The position numbers and the translations under genes were made by a program. Of a stretch of DNA of 64,000 nucleotides, positions 1 through 7,256 are shown in pieces. Location: assembly GCF_023015965.1 (NCBI RefSeq), contig NZ_JALKAN010000001.1, positions 828,160 through 892,159 of the forward strand, in the 5' to 3' direction. Position 1 is the stretch's first letter. Every line of letters begins with the position of its first letter. The notes under the pieces were generated by a model that did not search any database, had not been told where the DNA came from, and was given only the letters and a program-made list of their open reading frames with translations. The stretch is from Allomuricauda sp. F6463D (GTDB lineage Bacteria; Bacteroidota; Bacteroidia; Flavobacteriales; Flavobacteriaceae).

Positions 1-33
1 TATTGTTCCTAATTTGTTCGGTAATTTTCTCAT
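1..33 (-). CDS. Start of a further cadherin/BspA lipoprotein paralogue (cut by window edge)
   Basis: Only the first 11 codons are in the window. They encode MRKLPNKLGTI, identical to the first 11 residues of the complete lipoprotein at 1009-2646. The following leader (34 to about 160) is nearly identical to the leader of that gene (2647-2773), so this is very probably the start of another tandem paralogue, with a signal peptide and lipobox expected just outside the window. Its function cannot be read from this fragment. Confidence 0.7.
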   Translation of the reverse strand, partial: MRKLPNKLGTI

Positions 34-160
34 GATTTAAATCTTTTTATATACTAGTATCTTGGCAAGATGGGACATTTCAAAAAAAATTATGTGGACG
101 ATCTTATCCCTGCGCTGTTTAAGTTGATGGATGCTACTTTTTAATTGACGGGGGATATTT
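34..160 (-). other. Leader shared by tandem lipoprotein genes
   Basis: This stretch upstream of the partial gene matches 2647-2773 with only a few substitutions. It holds the 5' untranslated region and presumably the promoter, but I could not place a convincing TAnnTTTG box. The conservation fits recent segmental duplication. Confidence 0.5.
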
Positions 161-398
161 AGATGCTAGATGCTAGATGTGAGATGTGAGATGTTAGATT
201 TTAGACTACTGGTTGATGGTTGATGGTTGATGGTTGGAAGTTGGAAGTCAGATGTACGAAGTTAGACTACTGATTACTGCCAACTGAGTACTGCTTACTG
301 CTTACTGCTTACTGCTTACTGCTTACTGCTTACTGCTTACTAGTTAATGTTCATTGCTGATTGTTTATTGTTTATTGTTTATTGCTAATCGTATATTG
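161..398. repeat. Heptamer array, 34 contiguous 7-bp units
   Basis: Read in one fixed phase, the 238 bp divide into 34 heptamers grouped in families: AGATGCT/AGATGTG, TGGTTGA (3 times), AAGTTGG/AAGTCAG, ACTACTG/ATTACTG, CTTACTG (six perfect copies from 294) and TTTATTG (3 times). The family changes but the 7-bp phase does not. There are no spacers, so it is not CRISPR. The array lies between two lipoprotein genes. Confidence 0.85.
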
Positions 399-437
399 TT
401 CCGACACGAATTGCTCCAATTACTCTAATCAACACAT

Positions 438-612
438 GTCATTTCGAACCGATCAGCGAGAGCGTGAGAAATCTTTTTTGGACGGGGATAACGAATAATG
501 GGTTTTGACACGAATTTCACAGAATGGCTCCAATAGGACTTCCCCCTTGAACTTAACATTAGTTTTTTAGGAGATTTCTCAATCAATGCTGCGCTTTTCA
601 TATCGAAATGAC
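438..612. repeat. 175-bp inverted-repeat element, copy 1
   Basis: The element starts GTCATTTCGA and ends with the complementary TCGAAATGAC. The arms extend inwards imperfectly to GAGAAATCT and AGATTTCTC. A second copy of the same length lies at 3084-3258 and a degraded, inverted relative at about 16902-17028. It has no coding capacity and looks like a MITE-like or REP-like palindromic repeat. Confidence 0.75.
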
Positions 613-627
613 GCTTTGTTTTGTTTT

Positions 628-930
628 CCTGAGCGTTGCTGATTACTGGTTAATGGTTACTGGCAATGGTTGGTGGTTGGAAGTACGAAGTCAGATGTAC
701 GAAGTTAAACTACTGAGTACTGCCAACTGAGTACTGCCTACTGCTCGTTGGTTAATGGCTAATGGTCAATGGTCAATGGTTGGTGGTTGGTGGTTGGTGG
801 TTGGAAGTACGAAGTCAGATGTACGAAGTTAAACTACTGAGTACTGCCTACTGAGTACTGCCTACTGCTCGTTGATTAATGATTAATGATTAATGGAAAT
901 TGCTTATTGTTTATTGTCAATTGTTTAGCG
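628..930. repeat. Heptamer array, second block
   Basis: A further run of 7-bp words: GGTTAAT/GGTCAAT, GGTTGGT (three copies), GAAGTAC/GAAGTCA/GATGTAC, GAGTACT/GCCTACT and GATTAAT (three copies). It fills almost all DNA between the inverted-repeat element and the terminator of the next gene. Confidence 0.8.
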
Positions 931-946
931 CTAATTGCATCAATAC

Positions 947-975
947 AAAAAAGCCCCCCGTTTGCACGGAAGGCT
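947..975 (-). terminator. Rho-independent terminator of lipoprotein gene 1009-2646
   Basis: On the minus strand AGCCTTCCGT pairs with ACGGGGGGCT (10 bp, two G-U pairs) around a GCAA tetraloop and is followed by six T. The same hairpin sits behind the paralogue at 3491-3519. Confidence 0.85.
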
Positions 976-1008
976 CTATAGTTTCATTTGGAATAAAACG
1001 CTTGTCTT

Positions 1009-2646
1009 TTAATTGCAGATTACTATACCATCAAAATCAATATCCCAATTGTGGTTATTGATCAAACTAGCATAAGCAGATAGAACTTCAGGACTACAAA
1101 GTTGAATATTCTCCGCCCCTAAAGTAATATTATCTGGAGTGTTGTCCGCAGCTTCCCATCCCACCAATGTGGCAGTGAAATTTTGTGGGGACAGTCCGGA
1201 ACCATCAAACATATCTTTCATAGTGGCGACACTGTTTATATACCATGCTCCAAGATTTTGATCAAAGGAAGTGGCCTTATTGAACATCCGTGACATAACG
1301 GTAACACTGCTGACGTCCCAACTGCTGATATCCCCATTAAAAGAACTGGCAGTATTGAACATATCGTCCAGATCGGTAACATTGCTCACATCCCAACTGC
1401 TGATATCCCCATTAAAGGATTCGGCATTATAAAACATCCCTGTCATATTGATAACATTGCTCACATCCCAACTGCTGATATCTCCATTAAAAGAATTGGC
1501 ACTATAGAACACTCCAGGCATATCAGTAACATTGCTCACATCCCAACTGCTGATATCCCCATTAAAGGATTCGGCCCCAAAAAACATCCCTGTCAAATCG
1601 GATACCTGGGAGAGGTCCGGCACATCTGTGGCAAGGTATTCCATGTTTACACATTCTAAAAATGCATAGTTGAAAGTTTGCCATACGATAGCGCCCCATT
1701 GATCAATGCTCTTTAAAGCAATTCTGGAAGCATTGTCCTGCATCTTAATTGACGGAAAAAAACCTTGTATGGCCACGGTATAAGTGCCCGCTGTTTCGTA
1801 AACATGTGTCGGGTCTTGTAGATCGACCAACTGTTCAATGGTACCGTCCCCCCAGTCAATGGTGAAGTCGTAATCAAAATTATCATTGGTGCCTATCTCC
1901 AATATAAAATTGTTCTCGGGCACCTCCCATGTGGTGATAAAGGATGCCGGGTCCTCGAACATACTTTCAATGACATTGGCTACTGTGATCGTTATCGTTG
2001 CATCCACGGATTCGGTGCCATCGGTCACTGTTACGGTCAGCACATGTTCTTCTGCGGTCTCAAAGTCCAGCTCCTTTCCATCGGCAAGGCTCAGTTCCCC
2101 TTCGGCATTTATCTCGAACAGGTCGTTATCGTTGGTGGTAAGGGTGTACTCCAATGTATCCCCATCCCCATCGGTGGCAGTTACCGTGCCGATTGCATCG
2201 GTATCGGATATGTCCTCCAATGCTTCAAAGGCGTAGCTCTCTTCTCCAAACACGGGGACCTCGTTTATATCGCCCACGTTTATGGTAATCGTGGCGGAGG
2301 CATCTTCCTCTCCGTCGCTCACCTTTACGGTAATTTTATGGGAAACGGCATTGCTAAAATCAAGGCTCTTCCCTGTGGCCAAACTCAAAACCCCTTCTTT
2401 GGTAATGCTGAACAGGTCACTGTCGTTGGTGATGATGCTGAATGTAAGTACATCTTCGTCGGCGTCCGCGGCCGCTACCTTGCCTATGGTTTCGGCGTCG
2501 GTGATGGTTTCATCCACTTGAAAGACCTGATCTGCCATCGTAGGTGCCTCGTTGCTCGCAACGCTTGGCCCATCGTCCTTGCCACAGGACCATAACAGGA
2601 CCAGGGCCATTATTATTGTTCCTAATTTGTTCGGTAATTTTCTCAT
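1009..2646 (-). CDS. Surface lipoprotein: two cadherin-like repeats, PKD-like domain, five BspA/DUF285 repeats
   Basis: A 545-residue lipoprotein. The signal peptide ends in a lipobox (LLWSC, Cys21) followed by KDDG. Two cadherin-like repeats follow (about 35-225, with DADED and DGDGD calcium-type acidic stretches), then a PKD-like segment with WGDGT and HVYETAGTYTV (about 265-290). Next are five 25-residue BspA/DUF285 repeats (residues 354-478, core SFNGDISSWDVSNVT) and a short C-terminal cap. This architecture suggests a cell-surface adhesion or binding protein. I see no catalytic motif and no clear T9SS sorting domain. The paralogue at 3548-5023 has the same plan but three DUF285 repeats. 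It is transcribed alone, with a heptamer-array leader and a strong hairpin terminator. Confidence 0.85.
   Translation of the reverse strand: MRKLPNKLGTIIMALVLLWSCGKDDGPSVASNEAPTMADQVFQVDETITDAETIGKVAAADADEDVLTFSIITNDSDLFSITKEGVLSLATGKSLDFSNAVSHKITVKVSDGEEDASATITINVGDINEVPVFGEESYAFEALEDISDTDAIGTVTATDGDGDTLEYTLTTNDNDLFEINAEGELSLADGKELDFETAEEHVLTVTVTDGTESVDATITITVANVIESMFEDPASFITTWEVPENNFILEIGTNDNFDYDFTIDWGDGTIEQLVDLQDPTHVYETAGTYTVAIQGFFPSIKMQDNASRIALKSIDQWGAIVWQTFNYAFLECVNMEYLATDVPDLSQVSDLTGMFFGAESFNGDISSWDVSNVTDMPGVFYSANSFNGDISSWDVSNVINMTGMFYNAESFNGDISSWDVSNVTDLDDMFNTASSFNGDISSWDVSSVTVMSRMFNKATSFDQNLGAWYINSVATMKDMFDGSGLSPQNFTATLVGWEAADNTPDNITLGAENIQLCSPEVLSAYASLINNHNWDIDFDGIVICN
1213..1587 (-). 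repeat. Five 75-bp tandem repeats encoding BspA/DUF285 units
   Basis: Five in-frame 75-bp units, each encoding 25 residues of the SFNGDISSWDVSNVT type. The first three are closest to each other and the last is diverged. The paralogue has three units, so unit number appears to change between copies. Confidence 0.85.
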
Positions 2647-2773
2647 GATTTAAATCTTTTTATATACTAGTATCTTGGCAAGATGGAACATTTCAAAAAA
2701 AATTATGTGGACGATCTTATCCCTGCGCTGTTTAAGTTGATGGATGTTACTTTTTAATTGACGGGGGATATTT
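2647..2773 (-). other. Leader of lipoprotein gene 1009-2646
   Basis: Nearly identical to 34-160. It presumably contains the promoter, but I could not assign one with confidence. Confidence 0.5.
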
Positions 2774-3044
2774 AGATGCTAGATGTGAGATGTTAGATGT
2801 TAGACTACTGGTTGGTGGTTGGAAGTACGAAGTCAGATGTACGAAGTTAAACTACTGATTACTGCCAACTGAGTACTGCCTACTGCTCGTTGGTTAATGG
2901 TCAATGGTCAATGGTTGGTGGTTGGAAGTACGAAGTCAGATGTACGAAGTTAAACTACTGATTACTGCCAACTGAGTACTGCTTACTGCTTACTAGTTAA
3001 TGTTCATTGCTGATTGTTTATTGTTTATTGCTAATCGTATATTG
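2774..3044. repeat. Heptamer array between lipoprotein paralogues
   Basis: About 38 consecutive 7-bp words (AGATGTT, TGGTTGG, AAGTACG/AAGTCAG, GTCAATG, TACTGCT, TATTGTT). It corresponds to the array at 161-398 but with different copy numbers, for example fewer TACTGCT and more GTCAATG units. That pattern is expected from slippage after a segmental duplication. Confidence 0.8.
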
Positions 3045-3083
3045 TTCCGACACGAATTGCTCCAATTACTCTAATCAACACAT

Positions 3084-3258
3084 GTCATTTCGAACCGATT
3101 AGCGAGAGCGTGAGAAATCTTTTTTGGACGGGGATAACGAATAATAGGTTTTGACACGAATTTCACAGAATGGCTCCAATAGGACTTTCCCCTTGAACTT
3201 AACATTAGTTTTTTAGGAGATTTCTCAATCAATACTGCGCTTTTCATATCGAAATGAC
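3084..3258. repeat. 175-bp inverted-repeat element, copy 2
   Basis: Same length and ends as the copy at 438-612 (GTCATTTCGA to TCGAAATGAC), with a few substitutions. It probably duplicated together with the neighbouring lipoprotein gene rather than inserting separately. Confidence 0.75.
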
Positions 3259-3275
3259 GCTTTCTTTTATTTTCC

Positions 3276-3481
3276 TGAGCGTTGCTGATTACTGTCTACT
3301 GGTTAATGGTCAATGGTTGGTGGTTGATGGTTGGTGGTTGGTGGTTGGAAGTACGAAGTCAGATGTACGAAGTTAAACTACTGATTACTGCCAACTGAGT
3401 ACTGCCTACTGCTCGTTGGTTAATGGTTAATGGAAATTGTTAATTGTTAATTGTTTATTGTTAATTGATTATTGTTAATTG
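3276..3481. repeat. Heptamer array, downstream block
   Basis: 7-bp words GGTTAAT, GGTCAAT, GGTTGGT, GAAGTAC and related units, ending in GTTAATT/GTTTATT types. It corresponds to the block at 628-930 and runs up to the terminator of the next gene. Confidence 0.75.
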
Positions 3482-3490
3482 CATCAATAC

Positions 3491-3519
3491 AAAAAAGCCC
3501 CCCGTTTGCACGGAAGGCT
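3491..3519 (-). terminator. Rho-independent terminator of lipoprotein gene 3548-5023
   Basis: The same 10-bp stem, GCAA loop and six-T tail as at 947-975, 28 bases beyond the stop codon. Confidence 0.85.
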
Positions 3520-3547
3520 CTACAGTCAAATTAAAAAGCGCTAGTCT

Positions 3548-5023
3548 TTAATTACAGTTTGTTGTTCCTTCATAGTTAATGCTCCAATTATAATTATTGT
3601 CCAAGCTATCGTAAGCAGGTACGCCATCCACATCACAAAGTTGGATATTATCCGCTCCTAAAGTAATATCATTTGGTGTGTTGTCCGCAGCTTCCCATCC
3701 CACCAAAGTGGCAGTGAAATTTTGCGGGCTTAGACCTGATTCGTCAAACATGAACGACATATCAGTGATGCTGCCTATATTCCATGCCCCAAGATTTTGA
3801 TTGAAGGAAGTAGCTAAATTGAACATAAATGACATATCAGTTACATTGCCCACATCCCAACCACTGATATCAATATTAAAGGCTTCGGCTAAATAGAACA
3901 CAAAAGAGATATTGGTAACAGTACTCACATCCCAGCTACTGATATCTCCATTAAAAGACTTGGCATTATAGAACATCCCTGATAAATCGGACACCAAGGA
4001 GAGATCGGGCTCGTCCGTGGCGTGGTATTCCATGTTTACGCACCCTGTAAATGCAAAATTAAAACTGTTCCACATAATAGCGCCCCATTGATCAATGCTC
4101 TTAAAAGCAATTTTGGAAGCATTGTCCTGCATCTTAATTGACGGAAAAAAACCTTGTATGGCCACGGTATAGGTGCCCGCTGTTTCGTAAACATGTGTCG
4201 GGTTTTGCAAGTCGGCCAATTGTTCAATGGTACCGTCCCCCCAGTTGATGGTGAAGTCGTAATCAAAATTATCATTGGTGCCTATCTCCAATTCAAAATT
4301 ATTCTCGGGCACTTCCCATGTTGTGATAAAGGATGCCGGGTCCTCGAACATGTTTAATTTGATTACCGTAATGGTCACCGTTGCATCCACGGATTCGGTG
4401 CCATCCGTCACCGTTACGGTCAGCACATGCTCCTCTGCTGCCTCAAAGTCCAGCTCCTTACCATCGGCAAGGCTCAGTTCCCCTTCGGCATTTATCTGGA
4501 ACTGGTCATTGTCGTTGGTGGTAAGGGAGTACTCCAATGTGTCCCCATCCCCATCGGTGGCAGTTACCGTGCCGATAACATCGGTATCGGATATGTCCTC
4601 CGATGCTTCAAAGGCATAACTCTCTTCTCCAAATACGGGGGCCATGCTTATATCGCCCACCTTTATGGTAATCGTGGCGGAGGCATCTTCCTCTCCGTCG
4701 CTCACCTTTACGGTAATTGTATGGGAAACTGCATTGCTAAAATTAAGGTTCTTCCCTGTGGCCAAGCTCAAAATTCCTTCTTTGGTAATGCTGAACAGGT
4801 CGCTGTCGTTGGTGGTGATACTGAACGTCAGTGTATCTTTGTCGGCGTCGACGGCCACTACCTTGCCTATTGTTTCGGCATCGGTGATGGTTTCAACCAC
4901 TTGAAAGACCTGATCTGCCATCGTAGGTGCCTTGTTGCTCGGAACACTGGGTCCGTCATCTTTGCTACAGGACGATAGTAAAACAAATGCGAATATGACG
5001 CTAAATAGATTTCTAATCTTCAT
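3548..5023 (-). CDS. Surface lipoprotein: two cadherin-like repeats, PKD-like domain, three DUF285 repeats
   Basis: Paralogue of the gene at 1009-2646. I start it at MKIRNLFSV because that gives a normal lipoprotein signal (LLSSC followed by SKDDG). An in-frame start 48 bases upstream would add a Lys-rich tail with no role. It has two cadherin-like repeats with DADKD and DGDGD stretches, a PKD-like WGDGT/HVYETAGTYTV segment, three 25-residue DUF285 units and a C-terminal cap. Its signal peptide differs in sequence from that of the 1009-2646 copy while the mature part is very similar, so the duplication boundary probably lies near the lipobox. A surface adhesin-like role is inferred. Confidence 0.85.
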   Translation of the reverse strand: MKIRNLFSVIFAFVLLSSCSKDDGPSVPSNKAPTMADQVFQVVETITDAETIGKVVAVDADKDTLTFSITTNDSDLFSITKEGILSLATGKNLNFSNAVSHTITVKVSDGEEDASATITIKVGDISMAPVFGEESYAFEASEDISDTDVIGTVTATDGDGDTLEYSLTTNDNDQFQINAEGELSLADGKELDFEAAEEHVLTVTVTDGTESVDATVTITVIKLNMFEDPASFITTWEVPENNFELEIGTNDNFDYDFTINWGDGTIEQLADLQNPTHVYETAGTYTVAIQGFFPSIKMQDNASKIAFKSIDQWGAIMWNSFNFAFTGCVNMEYHATDEPDLSLVSDLSGMFYNAKSFNGDISSWDVSTVTNISFVFYLAEAFNIDISGWDVGNVTDMSFMFNLATSFNQNLGAWNIGSITDMSFMFDESGLSPQNFTATLVGWEAADNTPNDITLGADNIQLCDVDGVPAYDSLDNNYNWSINYEGTTNCN

Positions 5024-5146
5024 AATCAATTTTTTTAATATAATTTTAAGGAACAAGTTCTTATAATTCAAGGATTTAACAACCTGCTAATTGACCAATG
5101 AGTGATTTGAATTGATGGATGGGTGGTTTGGGTTGACGGGGAGTTT

Positions 5147-5354
5147 GCGGTAGGCAGGTTGCAGTTCGCAGTTCGCAGTTCGCAGTTTGAAATATGAAGT
5201 TAGATGTTGGGTGAAGGGTTATTCGTTGTTGGTTGTTGGTTGATGGTAACTGATTACCGACTACTGTTTACTGCATACTGCATACTGATTACTGCCTACT
5301 GGTTATTGTATACTGCTTACTGATTATTGATTATTGCCCCCTGACTTCTGCCTT
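5147..5354. repeat. Heptamer array reaching the stop codon of the Lrp gene
   Basis: About 30 heptamers in a single phase from 5147 (GCGGTAG, GCAGGTT, then GCAGTTC three times, GCAGTTT, GAAATAT, GAAGTTA, on to GATTATT, GATTATT, GCCCCCT, GACTTCT, GCCTTTT). Nearly every unit starts with G. The last unit abuts the stop codon of the Lrp-family gene, so this array fills the gap between two unrelated convergent-to-tandem genes. Confidence 0.85.
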
Positions 5355-5813
5355 TTAAATATGCACGGATGGGCTGTTCTTTACCTCATTGATCACAAAA
5401 GAACTTTGGGTGTTGCCAATATTGGCAATAGCGGTGAGTTTGGTGACCATAAACTCGCGATAGCTCTTCATATCTTCCACATAAATCTTTAAAATATAAT
5501 CGTAGTCACCACCAACGTGAAAGCATTCGGATACCTCTTGCAATTGCAAAACTTCGCGTTCAAATTTTAAGACGTTCTCTTTGGTGTGCTGCACCAAGCG
5601 TATCTGGCAAAGTACCATAAAATCGCGCCCAACTTTTACCTTGTCCACCAAGGCCGTGTATTGGGTAATCACTCCGTTGCGCTCCAAGCGGCGAATGCGT
5701 TCATAAACCGCTGTTTTGGACAAATGCAAAGCATTGGCGTATTGTTGTGTGGTTTTTTTGCAGTCTTCTTGCAGCAACCGTATCAGTTCAATATCTATTT
5801 TATCCAGTTTCAT
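5355..5813 (-). CDS. Lrp/AsnC-family transcriptional regulator
   Basis: An amino-acid-responsive DNA-binding protein of the feast/famine family. Starting at MKLDKIDIEL gives 152 residues, the normal size. Earlier in-frame ATG and GTG starts 21 and 27 bases upstream are possible. The N-terminal winged HTH contains TQQYANALHLSKTAVYERIRRLE. The C-terminal RAM/ligand domain contains CFHVGGDYDYILKIYVED. The gene is divergent from a methionine gamma-lyase-like gene. In Pseudomonas putida an Lrp-family gene, mdeR, controls the adjacent methionine gamma-lyase gene, so a similar local role is a reasonable inference here. Confidence 0.9.
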   Translation of the reverse strand: MKLDKIDIELIRLLQEDCKKTTQQYANALHLSKTAVYERIRRLERNGVITQYTALVDKVKVGRDFMVLCQIRLVQHTKENVLKFEREVLQLQEVSECFHVGGDYDYILKIYVEDMKSYREFMVTKLTAIANIGNTQSSFVINEVKNSPSVHI

Positions 5814-5963
5814 TCCGACGTTTTTTCTAACCATAACCACTAAACTCGATTATTATGGAATAAATTCCTAATTATTAAATAAATAATGACAAATAATCCA
5901 TTTTATAACATCCCTATTGATTTTAGTTCTGTGTATTCTTATTTTTATTCAAAACGGTACATT

Positions 5964-7184
5964 ATGGATTATAAAGCATCAGAACACATTCAGGATCTTC
6001 AATATTTTGGTGAATACGGAGGTGTAAACCCTTCTATATCAGATTCATCAACCTATACTTTTATTTCAGCAAAAACCATGTTCGATACGTTTGAAGGGAA
6101 CACCGAAGGTTGTTATTTGTACAGCCGGCACTCCTCCCCTTCCAACTTATATTTAGGTGAAGCCATGGCACAACTGGAGGGAACAGAATCTGCAAATGTC
6201 TATGCCAGCGGAATGGGCGGGATAACCGCGGTAATTCTTCAATTATGTGATTCCGGGGATCATATTGTCTGTAGCAGGACCATCTACGGGGGAACCTATG
6301 CCTTTCTGAAAAACTTTGTGAAAAAATTCAATATCTCCGTTTCGTTTATTGACATCACCGATCTGGAAACGGTCGAGAAATCCATCACGCCCAAAACCAA
6401 AATGGTGTATTGCGAAGCCATTAGCAATCCTTTGTTGGAAGTAGCAGACATAACCTCACTTTCCAAGATCACCAAAAAGAACAAAATGCCCTTGGTTGTG
6501 GATAACACTTTTTCGCCCTTGACCATTAATGCGGCGCAACTGGGAGCGGATATTGTGGTGCACAGCCTTACCAAATTCATCAATGGCAGTAGCGATTGTG
6601 TAGCTGGGGCCGTGTGCGGAACCACGGATTTTTGCCTAAGCCTAAAAGACGTAAACAATGGAGCGGGCATGCTCTTGGGCAGTACATTGGACAGTCTGCG
6701 AGCGGCCTCCATTTTAAAAAATATGCGCACACTGCATATTCGAATCAAGAAACACAGCGAAAATGCCCATTATTTGGCCAAGCAGTTCGAAAAAGACGGC
6801 TTAAAGGTAGTGTATCCTGGTCTGGAAAGCCATTCGGGACACCGTCTGATAAAATCCCAAATGAACCACGAATATGGGTTTGGGGGCATGCTCACCCTCG
6901 ATGTTGGTTCCTTGGAAAGAGCCAATGCGCTAATGGAGCTCATGCAAAAAGAAAAACTGGGTTATTTAGCGGTAAGCCTTGGCTTTTATAAGACCCTTTT
7001 CAGTGCGCCGGGAACGTCTACCTCTTCCGAAATCCCAGAAGAAGAGCAAAAAGAGCTTGGTCTTTCCCAAGGACTTATCCGTTTTTCCATTGGTTTGGAC
7101 AACGATATCCACAAAACATATATCAGCATGAGGAGTTGTATGGAGAGACTTGATATTTTGTCGCCCAGCACAAGTTTGGCCTAA
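5964..7184 (+). CDS. Cys/Met metabolism PLP enzyme, methionine gamma-lyase-like
   Basis: A fold-type I PLP enzyme of the Cys/Met metabolism family (cystathionine gamma-synthase, gamma-lyase, methionine gamma-lyase). The start MDYKASEHIQ gives 406 residues. An earlier ATG at 5886 would add 26 Phe/Tyr-rich residues that look like untranslated DNA. The PLP lysine is K204 in VHSLTKFINGSSD, with Y53/R55 (YSR) and the SGMGGITAV phosphate-binding region. Context (divergent Lrp regulator, downstream NhaC-family carrier) favours sulfur amino acid breakdown over biosynthesis. Substrate specificity is inferred, and a gamma-synthase or homocysteine synthase cannot be excluded. Confidence 0.85.
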   Translation: MDYKASEHIQDLQYFGEYGGVNPSISDSSTYTFISAKTMFDTFEGNTEGCYLYSRHSSPSNLYLGEAMAQLEGTESANVYASGMGGITAVILQLCDSGDHIVCSRTIYGGTYAFLKNFVKKFNISVSFIDITDLETVEKSITPKTKMVYCEAISNPLLEVADITSLSKITKKNKMPLVVDNTFSPLTINAAQLGADIVVHSLTKFINGSSDCVAGAVCGTTDFCLSLKDVNNGAGMLLGSTLDSLRAASILKNMRTLHIRIKKHSENAHYLAKQFEKDGLKVVYPGLESHSGHRLIKSQMNHEYGFGGMLTLDVGSLERANALMELMQKEKLGYLAVSLGFYKTLFSAPGTSTSSEIPEEEQKELGLSQGLIRFSIGLDNDIHKTYISMRSCMERLDILSPSTSLA

Positions 7185-7256
7185 AAGAGTATGTACAAGA
7201 GGGTTGCATAGCAAGGTTCAAAATCGTAATATTACCTCTTAACAAACCCATACCAA

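Noticed and set aside
161..930. CRISPR array suggested by the dense short repeats
   Set aside because: Units are 7 bp, contiguous and degenerate, with no spacers and no cas genes nearby.
2044..2595. Long open frames on the plus strand antisense to both lipoprotein genes (also 4427-4978)
   Set aside because: They mirror the coding strand in both paralogues and have Cys/Ile-rich nonsense composition; they are a by-product of codon bias in the cadherin repeats.
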